Part shown: positions 1 through 11,285 of the stretch, piece by piece
Numbering within the stretch: the stretch's first letter is position 1
Layout of the letters: every line of letters begins with the position of its first letter
Assembly (NCBI GenBank): GCA_034769895.1
Contig: CM068373.1
Span: 437,019,080 to 437,083,079, forward strand
Source: Magicicada septendecula
Taxonomy: Eukaryota > Arthropoda > Insecta > Hemiptera > Cicadidae
Direction: 5' to 3'
DNA: 64,000 nucleotides
Translations under genes and position numbers: made by a program
Notes under the pieces: model-generated
What the model was told of the DNA's origin: nothing
The model's database searches: none
Seen by the model: only the letters and a program-made list of their open reading frames with translations

Positions 1-1
1 G

Positions 2-463
2 TGGAGTGACTACATTACACAAACAGAGAGCTTTATCAACTTAGCTTACCACGAAGCAATACAAGATACTCCATATACCATAATGCATGAAAGACTACCA
101 CCCCGAGAAATTAGTGAAATAATCAATTTCCCAAACAACCCAGCTTACCAGTTCGACAACGTGAGATTCCACAGCAAACTGAATGAACAAGTGGAGAAAA
201 GAAGGAAAAAATACAAAATAATTCAGCAGAAAGTGATCCAGTACAAGATTGGAGACAAAGTATTGTTAAAAAACCGCGAATTGCCAAGTTCTAAGGAAGG
301 AATAGCAAAAAAGCTATTATTACTGTATAATAGACCATATGTTGTTATAAAAAACAATAACAATAATACTTATGTCATTAGTGATGTGGAAACAAAAAGG
401 ATTAAGGGGACATACAACCAAGTTTCCTTAAAAATGTATTATGAACCTAATAAACAAAGTTGA
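2..463 (+). pseudogene. Integrase C-terminal fragment, array unit 1
   Basis: The open frame starts at the window edge with WSDYI, typical of the end of a Gypsy integrase core, and runs through the C-terminal domain: a basic Lys/Arg stretch (EKRRKKYK), GDKVLLKN, YNGPYVV-like (here YNRPYVV) and a final YYEP. This matches the SH3-like tail of Ty3/Gypsy integrases. The zinc-binding and DDE catalytic parts are missing. This copy has Arg where the other three have Gly in YNGPYVV. The first ATG is at 83, but the frame is open before it, so that ATG is probably not a true start. Confidence 0.8.
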
Positions 464-820
464 AAACCACAAAATTCTAAAAGAAATAGTAAGAACAACT
501 TACAACTAATCATTTATGAGAATTAATATGGAATTGAAGAATTTATTATTATAAAACCACAAAATTCCAAACAAATAGTAAGAACAACTTACAACTAATT
601 ATTTATGAGAATTAATTTGGAATTGAAGAATTTATTATTATAAAACCACCAAAATTCTAAAAGAAATAGTAAGAACAACTTACAACTAATTATTTATGAG
701 AATTAATTTGGAATTGAAGAATTTATTATTATAATACCTCAAAATTCTAAAGAACATACTAAGCTCATCTTACCAACTTTGATAATCCAGAATATAATTT
801 TAAATGAAGCCAAATAAACA
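464..820 (+). repeat. ~90-bp tandem repeats after integrase, unit 1
   Basis: Three close copies begin at about 464, 553 and 642, each with a core AAAATTCTAAAAGAAATAGT followed by an ACAACTTACAACTAAT block. A more diverged fourth copy begins at about 733. The fourth copy closely resembles part of the element's own protease coding region (about 6687-6757), sharing CATCTTACCAACTTT and AATATAATTTTAA. More distant traces continue to about 950. Confidence 0.85.
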
Positions 821-3382
821 AATTTGAATATCTCAGAATTCAAATAAATAGTAAGGACAACTTACAGTACAGTTTGATAATGTTATTATGAATCAAGCAG
901 ATAAACAACTGGGAATAAATTTCCAAATTCTAAACAAAATAAGCACCTCTTATTAAACACAGTTATGAACTTATTATTGGAATATAAAAGGAAGATGCAA
1001 CATCCATAAATTAGAAGAAACCATAGTGCTATAAAACGAATAAGAAAGGACAAATGTAGACAATCGACGATGAAAATAAGACAAGACTAGAAACGAATTT
1101 ACTACAAATAACCTGTCATGATTGTGAGAGAATCCACAACAACTATAGATACAAATACTTGTTATGTTTTAATTGAATGAAGATAGTGAATGAAAAAATG
1201 AAGATTAAGCAGTACTGATAAAGAAGGAAAGAAGATAGTACCAATTGAAAATAAAAAATGTTATTAATATCGCCACAAGAAAATAAACATCTGAAAGAAT
1301 CAATGGAAAGAAATACTTAGATCTGAGAAGTTAAACTGAGTGAACAATCCCAAGAATGTATTATATTATTTTTATTTTATTTAGTCGTGAATAGACTAGT
1401 GATTAATAAATGTGATTGACTGACGAGATAGCTCCAGCAATCGATATTATTTATGTATTATGTATTGTAAGGACAGCGGGGTATTAGGTTAAGAGAGCCC
1501 CCCGACTGATTCCAGAATATATGGTGATTAATTTGTTAGGGAAGTAACATGTTCCAGGGATAGAACACTTATAATTAAAGACAAGTATACCAGATCATAA
1601 TAAGAATAACAAGTGATAATGTGAAAGAGAAGATAATTGATAATTTCAACAAAAACAATATTTTATTAAAATGATCAAATTTGGTGGCAGGGTAGTACGT
1701 AACATTACATTTGGAGCAACTTAATATCGTACCTAATTTAATGAAGACTTTGGTTAAGAAGTAAACAAGAAGAACAATATCTTCCAAGATGATAGTGAAG
1801 AGGAACAACTAACCATTTTAGACTGACTAGTAAGACAACTGACCGTACCCAAACTAATGATTTAGGCTAAGTGATGCAAAATACCTTCAACCCCAATTAT
1901 GACATGAACTTTCAGTAATGACCAAACAAAGAATTAAAAAGACAGACGGCTTATGAACCAGGACTATAAAGAAACAAATGGTTTCATTTAATGTATCATA
2001 ATATCCAGATAATCAAAATACAAATTGAGGGATAATAGGCCCAAACATGTAATATTATGTAAAAGAAATATTGGTAAATGATTAAGTTAATTGATGTAAT
2101 GAAAATATAAATACACCTGATTATAGATACATGACCCATACAAATAATTGTCACATATAGTGTTCATAGGATTGTCCAATAAACAACAAATGATAACATG
2201 GTCACAATAACATTTATAACAAGAGTGAAGCATAACATAGACAGTGTCAGAGTAATTAATAAATTAACTGACAAAAGACCAATTAATTAGTGTAGAATTT
2301 GTTTTATAAAATGTGCATGTTTTATGTTTTATCACAGTGTTTTATATCATAGTATTTGTGTTGTGTTTTTTGTATGTAGCAGATGATACAGTTAGTTTAA
2401 AGGAATATCAATCAAATGATATTAATTCCATTTTTTTATGTTGTGTTAACAAATATAACCATAGAACTTGTGTTAAACCATGATAAATTGATTGACAAAG
2501 CAGCATAGACTATATAAGGATGTTTTGCTAAGTGTCAAACAATTATACAGTTTGAGTAAAAAAAACAGTTATTTGTGCAAAGATTCAGTATAATCATAGC
2601 CATGTGGGCATGAATTTAACTATTAGAATAATATACCTTTTGTTTTGTTAAAACAACGTTATATGTTAAACAATTTTGATGAGTGTTAAAAGTTAATTTA
2701 ATTGTTAAAGATATTAAAACATGGTGATGAAAATAATACCAGTACATAGGCCAGGTGAAACCAACTTTTGTAAATTTTGAATGATAATGTTAGAAATTTT
2801 GTAAAACAAATGTGAAAGGGTAGATGTATTTATAGGTAATAATGTATACAAGAAAAATAGAAACAAAATAATACATATCAAGTTATTTAAGAAAATTTTC
2901 AAATAACAAAATTGTAACATCTGTAGTTCTTAAGTAAAAGTAGGCATGTTTAGTGTCTAAATGTAACAAATGTAAAGATCAAAATAATGCTGATAATGGT
3001 TTTAAATTCCCATTCAGTATAGAAAAGTTATGTTAATTTAAAGATTTTGAACAAAATTTAGACTTTGGAATAATGAAAGTATATGACAATGTATATCCGA
3101 ATTAGCCAACCAGATTCCAAGTTTACCCTTAGCAACCAGAAATTTCGGATAAATAAAATGAGACTTCTTTGACAACGATCTTAGCGGATAGACGCGTTTG
3201 TAAAACGTCCTACATTATATAATATAAATTGTGAAAAAACGAAACAAACATATAAATACAGTTAGAGGTACACTACATGAACTTTTTACAATAACAGAAG
3301 AACACCCATTATATAGATTAGAAGACACAAGAACCAGGAAGAAGATCCGAAGTGGACGTGGGACAAGGAAGAAGATCTGAAG
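821..3382 (+). other. Non-coding 3' internal region, unit 1
   Basis: About 2.5 kb of AT-rich sequence between the repeats and the candidate LTR, with no convincing open frame on either strand. It may be the remains of a longer 3' region or an env-like segment, but nothing recognisable is left. A purine-rich run at about 3361-3382, directly before TGTACATGGG, is a possible polypurine tract. Confidence 0.6.
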
Positions 3383-3657
3383 TGTACATGGGCCCTATCT
3401 TCAACCAGGAAGAATACAAGAAGAGGATTTGGTGATTTTGACATCTTATTATATTGTAATTCAACACCCACATTTGTATACACGACTTTTAAGCACTAAT
3501 CAACTAAACTACAGACACCATATCACACAAACACTAAGAACAATCACTAATAACACGATTTAAGATTGACACCTTTTCAAACACAACAAGAACCTTTGAT
3601 TTACATAATAATTATCAAAGCCTGAACTGGACATAACCTTTTTAAAACTGTAACCAC

Positions 3658-3664
3658 TATATAA
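3658..3664 (+). promoter_or_regulatory. Candidate LTR TATA box, unit 1
   Basis: TATATAA lies inside the candidate LTR about 290 bp upstream of the AATAAA at 3946-3951. The same motif is present in the other three LTR copies. Placement is plausible for a U3 promoter, but no transcript evidence is available. Confidence 0.35.
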
Positions 3665-3945
3665 CTGCCGGTGTGCACGTTACACTCTAACATTGTAATA
3701 TCCTTTAATTGTAAAACTTGTATTTTGATTAATAGTGTAATATTTTGTTTAATTGCAACCATATACGCCCTGAGATAAATTATATTTTATTAGAAATGTT
3801 AACAAGAGCATTGTTTTGGTCTGGAAGAAATACTGAATGTTTGGCTACTGCTGCCAACTGGTAAAAAAGAAGACTTATAATTTGCGCTACAATTGTGATT
3901 ATCCTGTTCAAATTATTTAAAACAGTTAACCAGTTTTTTTTTCCG

Positions 3946-3951
3946 AATAAA
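3946..3951 (+). terminator. Candidate LTR polyadenylation signal, unit 1
   Basis: AATAAA follows a T-run within the LTR; a second AATAAA-type hexamer lies at about 4018. Both are conserved in all four LTR copies. The position downstream of the candidate TATA box fits an R-region poly(A) signal. Confidence 0.4.
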
Positions 3952-4146
3952 GGATTCCTGTAAGGCTATATGTTTGATGGTATTTGTGTGTCGTTATTAT
4001 TGCTGTTACATTTAGGAAATAAAATTCACAGATTGCAGCGGACACGACAGTTGGCATCGTTGAGTGACGTCACGGAAACGTGCGGTATAGTGGGAGCAAG
4101 CGGCAATTTACAAAACCATTCGCCGTTCAACATAACACATTAATTA

Positions 4147-4392
4147 TTACACATTGACGACTCCAGTGCGAGTTAGTCACTACATTATTTATCTATTTAC
4201 AAGTTGACACTTCCAACGGGTGGTGTAATTTAAGTGCACACTACATTAATACAAGTAACCTATTCATAATAACATTGTACGTAACGAAAAATCTGGTTAC
4301 AAATTGACGAACCCAAAGTGAGGTTTTAACATTAGAAGTAACGAAATCAATCTCTATTTTATCGTTACAAATTGGCGCACCAACGTGTGAGG
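4147..4392 (+). repeat. Four PBS-like repeats at the LTR end, unit 1
   Basis: Four related blocks start at 4147, 4197, 4297 and 4365. Each begins TTACA-like, then ATTGACG or ATTGGCG, then CC-A--GTG. The fourth is the actual LTR end plus PBS. The first three lie inside the candidate LTR. Equivalent sets are at 10981-11226 and 17807-18052; the final LTR (25592-25814) keeps only the first three and the TTACA of the fourth. Confidence 0.7.
4373..4392 (+). other. Primer-binding site, unit 1
   Basis: TGGCGCACCAACGTGTGAGG begins three bases after the terminal CA of the LTR. A TGG start next to the 5' LTR is the expected form of a tRNA-primed PBS in Gypsy elements. The matching tRNA was not identified. 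Confidence 0.65.
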
Positions 4393-4451
4393 CGTGTAAT
4401 TTAATATAAATTAAATTATTATTAATAGACAAATAAACCAAAATAAACAAG

Positions 4452-6427
4452 ATGAGGTAGCGAGAAATATCACGCAAAAGAGCGGCCGAAACCGAGAAGG
4501 TAGACGAGTTAAATATGGAAGATAAAGAAGCGACACCGGTTGAGGAAATAGAAATTATAACAAGGAAGGATCCGGAGTAACAACCAGAAGAAACCACACA
4601 AACGGAAGGCGAGAAGACGCAAGAAATGTTCAAACGTATGATGGAGTTAATGCAGGAAACTGGTAAGAAACTGACGGACGAAATGAAGGAAGATTTCAGT
4701 AAGAAAATGGAGGAGAGTAATAAGAACTTAGAAAAACTGAAGGAAGAATTAAAAACGGACAAACAATCTACGGAGGAGTTGAGCCGAAAATTGGGAGAGA
4801 CTAATAAGCAAATTGAAGAGAAAATGGGAGAATTGAAAGAGAATAGCAAGAAAATGGAGGAGATAATTGACGCAAATAATAAAGCATTGAGGGAAGAATT
4901 GAAGGAAAATTACCAGGAAACCATGAAAAAATTGTATGAACACAAAGAGTCATTAAAGGAAGATTGGAGTAACAAGATGGAAATTAATAACCGGCAATTG
5001 CAGGAAGAATGGGACAAGAAGCTGGAAGAACCGGTGACTGAAATTAAAAGGGTAAAATCCGAGACCAAGGAAAAGTGTGAGAGGATGAATCAAGAGATAC
5101 TGAGCGTCCGGGAAGAAACGAACGGACGAGTTGAAAATATAAGAACCAACCAAGCAGTGATGGGAGAGAGGTTAGAAGGTATGAGTACTAGCCTCAATCG
5201 AGTACAAGACCAAACAACTGCACATAGAGATGAAATTAATTCCTTAAAAAACAGACAGTGTACCGGTGCCCATACGACATGCGAGGAAAATCGAGAAGTG
5301 ATCGACTTCCAAAATTATAGAAGAAACCCCATGCTATTCTTAGAACGAGTCGAAGAGAAGATAGCCAAAACCGGAGAAGACAGATGGTTTGTGATAAGGA
5401 GCATGCTGGACAAAATGTTCCGAAAAGTATATGACAATTGGTGGACGGCGATGCGGCCGAGTATACAAAATTTCCAGGAATTTAAAAAACAGTTCAAATC
5501 TAAATATTGGCGGATGCCACGCAACACATGATAAGAAGTGACATAGGATTGGGCCGATATGACCTGCACGGCAAGCAAACTCCAACCGCATATTTTCTTG
5601 GCAAAATAAACATAGCCAGACATTTAGAGCCTGCAATTCCTACAGAATGTTTAGTGCGGCTATTAGCCTACCACTATGGTGGCGAAATTACAAGAGGCCG
5701 AATAAATGGACGCATACAAACCATCGAGGAGATGTCAACATTACTAGCGGAGATGGAACAAGAGAAGAACTTCCTCCAGTATAGACGAAGGAACGATGAA
5801 ATAAATAGAAATAATGGTCGCCGTGACGCCCAATATTAAAACAACGGGCAACGACCAAACAATAGTTATAACAACAACGGTAACCACTATCAGCGCGGTT
5901 ACCAAAACCAAAATAACACTAACAACTATCCACGAAATAATGCGAATAATAACAACAATAACAACAACCACTATTACCGTAGCCCTCCTACAAATAATAA
6001 CAATAATGGATACCAGCGTGCCAACGACAGAGAACACCAGTACCAGAACAACCGAGGTTATAACAGCAACTACGATAACCGGTATAGGCATAATAATAAC
6101 GGCAATAATAACAGTCAAAATCAAACATATCGAAGACAAGTGAATTATGTAAGCGTGGACGATAGAGACGTGGGAAGACGTTGGTACCAGGGACGAGCAA
6201 ATTATAATGGGAACCGTGGAAGAAGTTTTCAGGAGGAGAGTAACCAGCACTACCGCGATGAACATTGGCGAAGTAGAAGCTGCGACGACAACAGAAATAA
6301 CCGAAACTCAGTGACGTTCAATAATAATGCCATTGAGGTACAAGAGTCACAGAGCAGAGACAGACCCAATCAACCAGACAACAGGACTGAGGAGATCAGC
6401 CCTGATTTAAACGGACTGCGGCAGTGA
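4452..6427 (+). pseudogene. Gag, array unit 1 (broken)
   Basis: Structural protein of the retroelement, expected to form the cytoplasmic particle. It begins ATG at 4452, 60 bases after the PBS. This is the most damaged of the three copies. The third codon is TAG, a TAA at 4578 is shared with all copies, a 1-bp loss near 5513 shifts frame inside the capsid, and GAA has become TAA at about 5837. It lacks the frameshift near 4895 that units 2 and 3 share. The longest pieces are 4626-5531 (coiled coil and most of the capsid), 5507-5839 and 6140-6427 (Asn/Arg-rich end). It overlaps the protease frame at 6406. Confidence 0.8.
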
Positions 6428-6455
6428 AAATCCACCAGGTCCCATCACTGAACCG
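6406..6455 (+). promoter_or_regulatory. -1 ribosomal frameshift signal, unit 1
   Basis: In Gag phase the codons read GAT TTA AAC, giving the X-XXY-YYZ heptamer TTTAAAC at 6406-6412. The protease frame is -1 and opens right here, its last upstream stop being at 6403-6405. After a 6-nt spacer, CGGCAGTGA (6419-6427, containing the gag stop) can pair with TCACTG and CCG (6445-6450 and 6453-6455), a 9-bp stem with a 2-nt bulge. Slippery site, spacer and stem all fit known -1 frameshift sites. Confidence 0.75.
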
Positions 6456-6879
6456 GCAATTTGGGTACTTACTAGGACGAGACAAAACGACTGACAATAC
6501 ATGGACAATAGTGCACAATCATTTCCTAAAAAATGTTAGAGAAGAACTACTGAACGAAGACACGATAACGCAAAATAATTCGAATAATGAGATCGTTTAT
6601 ATCATCGCCCAAGTGAATGGACTAGAGACAAGATGCATGATAGATACAGGCGCAAACGTGTCGTTAATCGACAACAATGAATACATCAAAATTCAAAAAT
6701 ATAGTAAGGCCATCTTACCAACTTTACCAATTCAAAATATAATTTTAATCGGAGCCACTGGAAGGCAAAACAAGTCAATAAGGAAACAGGTATCATTAAC
6801 AGTAACCAGCGGAAATGTTTTGATAAACACCAGAAGTGGAGTGACTACATTACACAAACAGAGAGCTTTATCAACTTAG
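6424..6879 (+). pseudogene. Truncated aspartic protease, unit 1
   Basis: Pol-frame start of the element. It carries the retropepsin motif MIDTGANVSLID, followed by a hydrophobic IILIGATG segment that corresponds to the flap and later strands. The frame is open from the frameshift site, so the GTG at 6424 is not a real start. After LINT (about 6829) the sequence jumps to the integrase C-terminus in another frame and the protease frame ends at TAG 6879. RT, RNase H and most of integrase are thus deleted at this junction. Unit 1 keeps an 11-bp segment (about 6500) that units 2 and 3 have lost. Confidence 0.8.
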
Positions 6880-7298
6880 CTTACCACGAAGCAATACAAG
6901 ATACTCCATATACCATAATGCATGAAAGACTACCACCCCGAGAAATTAGTGAAATAATCAATTTCCCAAACAACCCAGCTTACCAGTTCGACAACGTGAG
7001 ATTCCACAGCAAACTGAATGAACAAGTGGAGAAAAGAAGGAAAAAATACAAAATAATTCAGCAGAAAGTGATCCAGTACAAGATTGGAGACAAAGTATTG
7101 TTAAAAAACCGCGAATTGCCAAGTTCTAAGGAAGGAATAGCAAAAAAGCTATTATTACTGTATAATGGACCATATGTTGTTATAAAAAACAATAACAATA
7201 ATACTTATGTCATTAGTGATGTGGAAACAAAAAGGATTAAGGGGACATACAACCAAGTTTCCTTAAAAATGTATTATGAACCTAATAAACAAAGTTGA
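6834..7298 (+). pseudogene. Integrase C-terminal fragment, unit 2
   Basis: Same fragment as at the window start, here with its left junction visible. The frame is open upstream through the deletion point near 6830 and overlaps the end of the protease frame by about 45 bases in a different phase. It ends YYEPNKQS and TGA, directly followed by the ~90-bp repeats. Confidence 0.8.
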
Positions 7299-7655
7299 AA
7301 ACCACAAAATTCTAAAAGAAATAGTAAGAACAACTTACAACTAATCATTTATGAGAATTAATATGGAATTGAAGAATTTATTATTATAAAACCACAAAAT
7401 TCCAAACAAATAGTAAGAACAACTTACAACTAATTATTTATGAGAATTAATTTGGAATTGAAGAATTTATTATTATAAAACCACCAAAATTCTAAAAGAA
7501 ATAGTAAGAACAACTTACAACTAATTATTTATGAGAGTTAATTTGGAATTGAAGAATTTATTATTATAATACCTCAAAATTCTAAAGAACATAGTAAGCT
7601 CATCTTACCAACTTTGATAATCCAGAATATAATTTTAAATGAAGCCAAATAAACA
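7299..7655 (+). repeat. ~90-bp tandem repeats, unit 2
   Basis: Three close copies and one diverged copy, as in unit 1. The diverged copy here reads CATAGTAAGCTCATCTTACC, one base closer to the protease gene (ATAGTAAGGCCATC) than the unit 1 copy. Confidence 0.85.
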
Positions 7656-10216
7656 AATTTGAATATCTCAGAATTCAAATAAATAGTAAGGACAACTTAC
7701 AGTACAGTTTGATAATGTTATTATGAATCAAGCAGATAAACAACTGGGAATAAATTTCCAAATTCTAAACAAAATAAGCACCTCTTATTAAACACAGTTA
7801 TGAACTTATTATTGGAATATAAAAGGAAGATGCAACATCCATAAATTAGAAGAAACCATAGTGCTATAAAACGAATAAGAAAGGACAAATGTAGACAATC
7901 GACGATGAAAATAAGACAAGACTAGAAACGAATTTACTACAAATAACCTGTCATGATTGTGAGAGAATCCACAACAACTATAGATACAAATACTTGTTAT
8001 GTTTTAATTGAATGAAGATAGTGAATGAAAAAATGAAGATTAAGCAGTACTGATAAAGAAGGAAAGAAGATAGTACCAATTGAAAATAAAAAATGTTATT
8101 AATATTGCCACAAGAAAATAAACATCTGAAAGAATCAATGGAAAGAAATACTTAGATCTGAGAAGTTAAACTGAGTGAACAATCCCAAGAATGTATTATA
8201 TTATTTTTATTTTATTTAGTCGTGAATAGACTAGTGATTAATAAATGTGATTGACTGACGAGATAGCTCCAGCAATCGATATTATTTATGTATTATGTAT
8301 TGTAAGGACAGCGGGGTATTAGGTTAAGAGAGCCCCCCGACTGATTCCAGAATATATGGTGATTAATTTGTTAGGGAAGTAACATGTTCCAGGGATAGAA
8401 CACTTATAATTAAAGACAAGTATACCAGATCATAATAAGAATAACAAGTGATAATGTGAAAGAGAAGATAATTGATAATTTCAACAAAAACAATATTTTA
8501 TTAAAATGATCAAATTTGGTGGCAGGGTAGTACGTAACATTACATTTGGAGCAACTTAATATCGTACCTAATTTAATGAAGACTTTGATTAAGAAGTAAA
8601 CAAGTAGAACAATATCTTCCAAGATGATAGTGAAGAGGAACAACTAACCATTTTAGACTGACTAGTAAGACAACTGACCGTACCCAAACTAATGATTTAG
8701 GCTAAGTGATGCAAAATACCTTCAACCCCAATTATGACATGAACTTTCAGTAATGACCAAACAAAGAATTAAAAAGACAGACGGCTTATGAACCAGGACT
8801 ATAAAGAAACAAATGGTTTCATTTAATGTATCATAATATCCAGATAATCAAAATACAAATTGAGGGATAATAGGCCCAAACATGTAATATTATGTAAAAG
8901 AAATATTGGTAAATGATTAAGTTAATTGATGTAATGAAAATATAAATACACCTGATTATAGATACATGACCCATACAAATAATTGTCACATATAGTGTTC
9001 ATAGGATTGTCCAATAAACAACAAATGATAACATGGTCACAATAACATTTATAACAAGAGTGAAGCATAACATAGACAGTGTCAGAGTAATTAATAAATT
9101 AACTGACAAAAGACCAATTAATTAGTGTAGAATTTGTTTTATAAAATGTGCATGTATTATGTTTTAGCACAGTGTTTTATATCATAGTATTTGTGTTGTG
9201 TTTTTTGTATGTAGCAGATGATACAGTTAGTTTAAAGGAATATCAATCAAATGATATTAATTCCATTTTTTTATGTTGTGTTAACAAATATAACCATAGA
9301 ACTTGTGTTAAACCATGATAAATTGATTGACAAAGCAGCATAGACTATATAAGGATCTTTTGCTAAGTGTCAAACAATTATACAGTTTGAGTAAAAAAAC
9401 AGTTATTTGTGCAAAGATTCAGTATAATCATAGCCATGTGGGCATGAATTTAACTATTAGAAGAATATACCTTTTGTTTTGTTAAAACAACGTTATATGT
9501 TAAACAATTTTGATGAGTGTTAAAAGTTAATTTAATTGTTAAAGATATTAAAACATGGTGATGAAAATAATACCAGTACATAGGCCAGGTGAAACCAACT
9601 TTTGTAAATTTTGAATGATAATGTTAGAAATTTTGTAAAACAAATGTGAAAGGGTAGATGTATTTATGGGTAATAATGTATACAAGAAAAATAGAAACAA
9701 AATAATACATATCAAGTTATTTAAGAAAATTTTCAAATAACAAAATTGTAACATCTGTAGTTCTTAAGTAAAAGTAGGCATGTTTAGTGTCTAAATGTAA
9801 CAAATGTAAAGATCAAAATAATGCTGATAATGGTTTTAAATTCCCATTCAGTATAGAAAAGTTATGTTAATTTAAAGATTTTGAACAAAATTTAGACTTT
9901 GGAATAATGAAAGTATATGACAATGTATATCCGAATTAGCCAACCAGATTCCAAGTTTACCCTTAGCAACCAGAAATTTCGGATAAATAAAATGAGACTT
10001 CTTTGACAACGATCTTAGCGGATAGACGCGTTTGTAAAACGTCCTACATTATATAATATAAATTGTGAAAAAACGAAACAAACATATAAATACAGTTAGA
10101 GGTACACTACACGAACTTTTTACAATAACAGAAGAACACCCATTATATAGATTAGAAGACACAAGAACCAGGAAGAAGATCCGAAGTGGACGTGGGACAA
10201 GGAAGAAGATCTGAAG
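7656..10216 (+). other. Non-coding 3' internal region, unit 2
   Basis: AT-rich, with no convincing coding frame. It differs from units 1 and 4 at several fixed sites (for example GATCTTTTGC instead of GATGTTTTGC at about 9355) and agrees there with unit 3. Confidence 0.6.
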
Positions 10217-11203
10217 TGTACGTGGGCCCTATCTTCAACCAGGAAGAATACAAGAAGAGGATTTGGTGATTTTGACATCTTATTATATTGTAATTCAACA
10301 CCCACATTTGTATACACGACTTTTAAGCACTAATCAACTAAACTACAGACACCATATCACACAAACACTAAGAACAATCACTAATAACACGATTTAAGAT
10401 TGACACCTTTTCAAACACAACAAGAACCTTTGATTTACATAATAATTATCAAAGCCTGAACTGGACTTAACCTTTTTAAAACTGTAACCACTATATAACT
10501 GCCGGTGTGCACGTTACACTCTAACATTGTAATATCCTTTAATTGTAAAACTTGTATTTTGATTAATAGTGTAATATTTTGTTTAATTGCAACCATATAC
10601 GCCCTGAGATAAATTATATTTTATTAGAAACGTTAACAAGAGCATTGTTTTGGTCTGGAAGAAATACTGAATGTTTGGCTACTGCTGCCAACTGGTAAAA
10701 AAGAAGACTTATAATTTGCGCTACAATTGTGATTATCCTGTTCAAATTATTTAAAACAGTTAACCAGTTTTTTTTTCCGAATAAAGGATTCCTGTAAGGC
10801 TATATGTTTGATGGTATTTGTGTGTCGTTATTATTGCTGTTACATTTAGGAAATAAAATTCACAGATTGCAGCGGACACGACAGTTGGCATCGTTGAGTG
10901 ACGTCACGGAAACGTGCGGTATAGTGGGAGCAAGCGGCAATTTACAAAACCATTCGCCGTTCAACATAACACATTAATTATTACACATTGACGACTCCAG
11001 TGCGAGTTAGTCACTACATTATTTATCTATTTACAAGTTGACACTTCCAACGGGTGGTGTAATTTAAGTGCACACTACATTAATACAAGTAACCTATTCA
11101 TAATAACATTGTACGTAACGAAAAATCTGGTTACAAATTGACGAACCCAAAGTGAGGTTTTAACATTAGAAGTAACGAAATCAATCTCTATTTTATCGTT
11201 ACA
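10217..11203 (+). repeat. Candidate LTR, unit 2 (987 bp)
   Basis: Same limits as the unit 1 LTR. Begins TGTACGTGGG after a purine-rich tract and ends ATCGTTACA. Contains the TATATAA, AATAAA and three degenerate PBS-like blocks. Confidence 0.55.
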
Positions 11204-11206
11204 AAT

Positions 11207-11226
11207 TGGCGCACCAACGTGTGAGG
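11207..11226 (+). other. Primer-binding site, unit 2
   Basis: TGGCGCACCAACGTGTGAGG next to the LTR end, identical to unit 1. Confidence 0.65.
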
Positions 11227-11285
11227 CGTGTAATTTAATATAAATTAAATTATTATTAATAGACAAATAAACCAAAATAAACAAG

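Larger units (their letters stand above)
3383..4369 (+). repeat. Candidate LTR, unit 1 (987 bp)
   Basis: The 3' end is firm: it ends ATCGTTACA, is followed by a PBS-like TTGGCGCACC, and in the last array unit homology stops at this base. The 5' end is inferred from a purine-rich tract followed by TGTACATGGG, which loosely mirrors the terminal TGTAACGA complement. The same limits give exactly 987 bp in all four copies. A TATATAA at 3658 and AATAAA at 3946 fit a U3-R-U5 layout. Confidence 0.55.

Noticed and set aside
2913-2930. LTR start at TGTAACATCTG
   Set aside because: No purine tract in front; TGTACATGGG at 3383 after a purine-rich run is more plausible.
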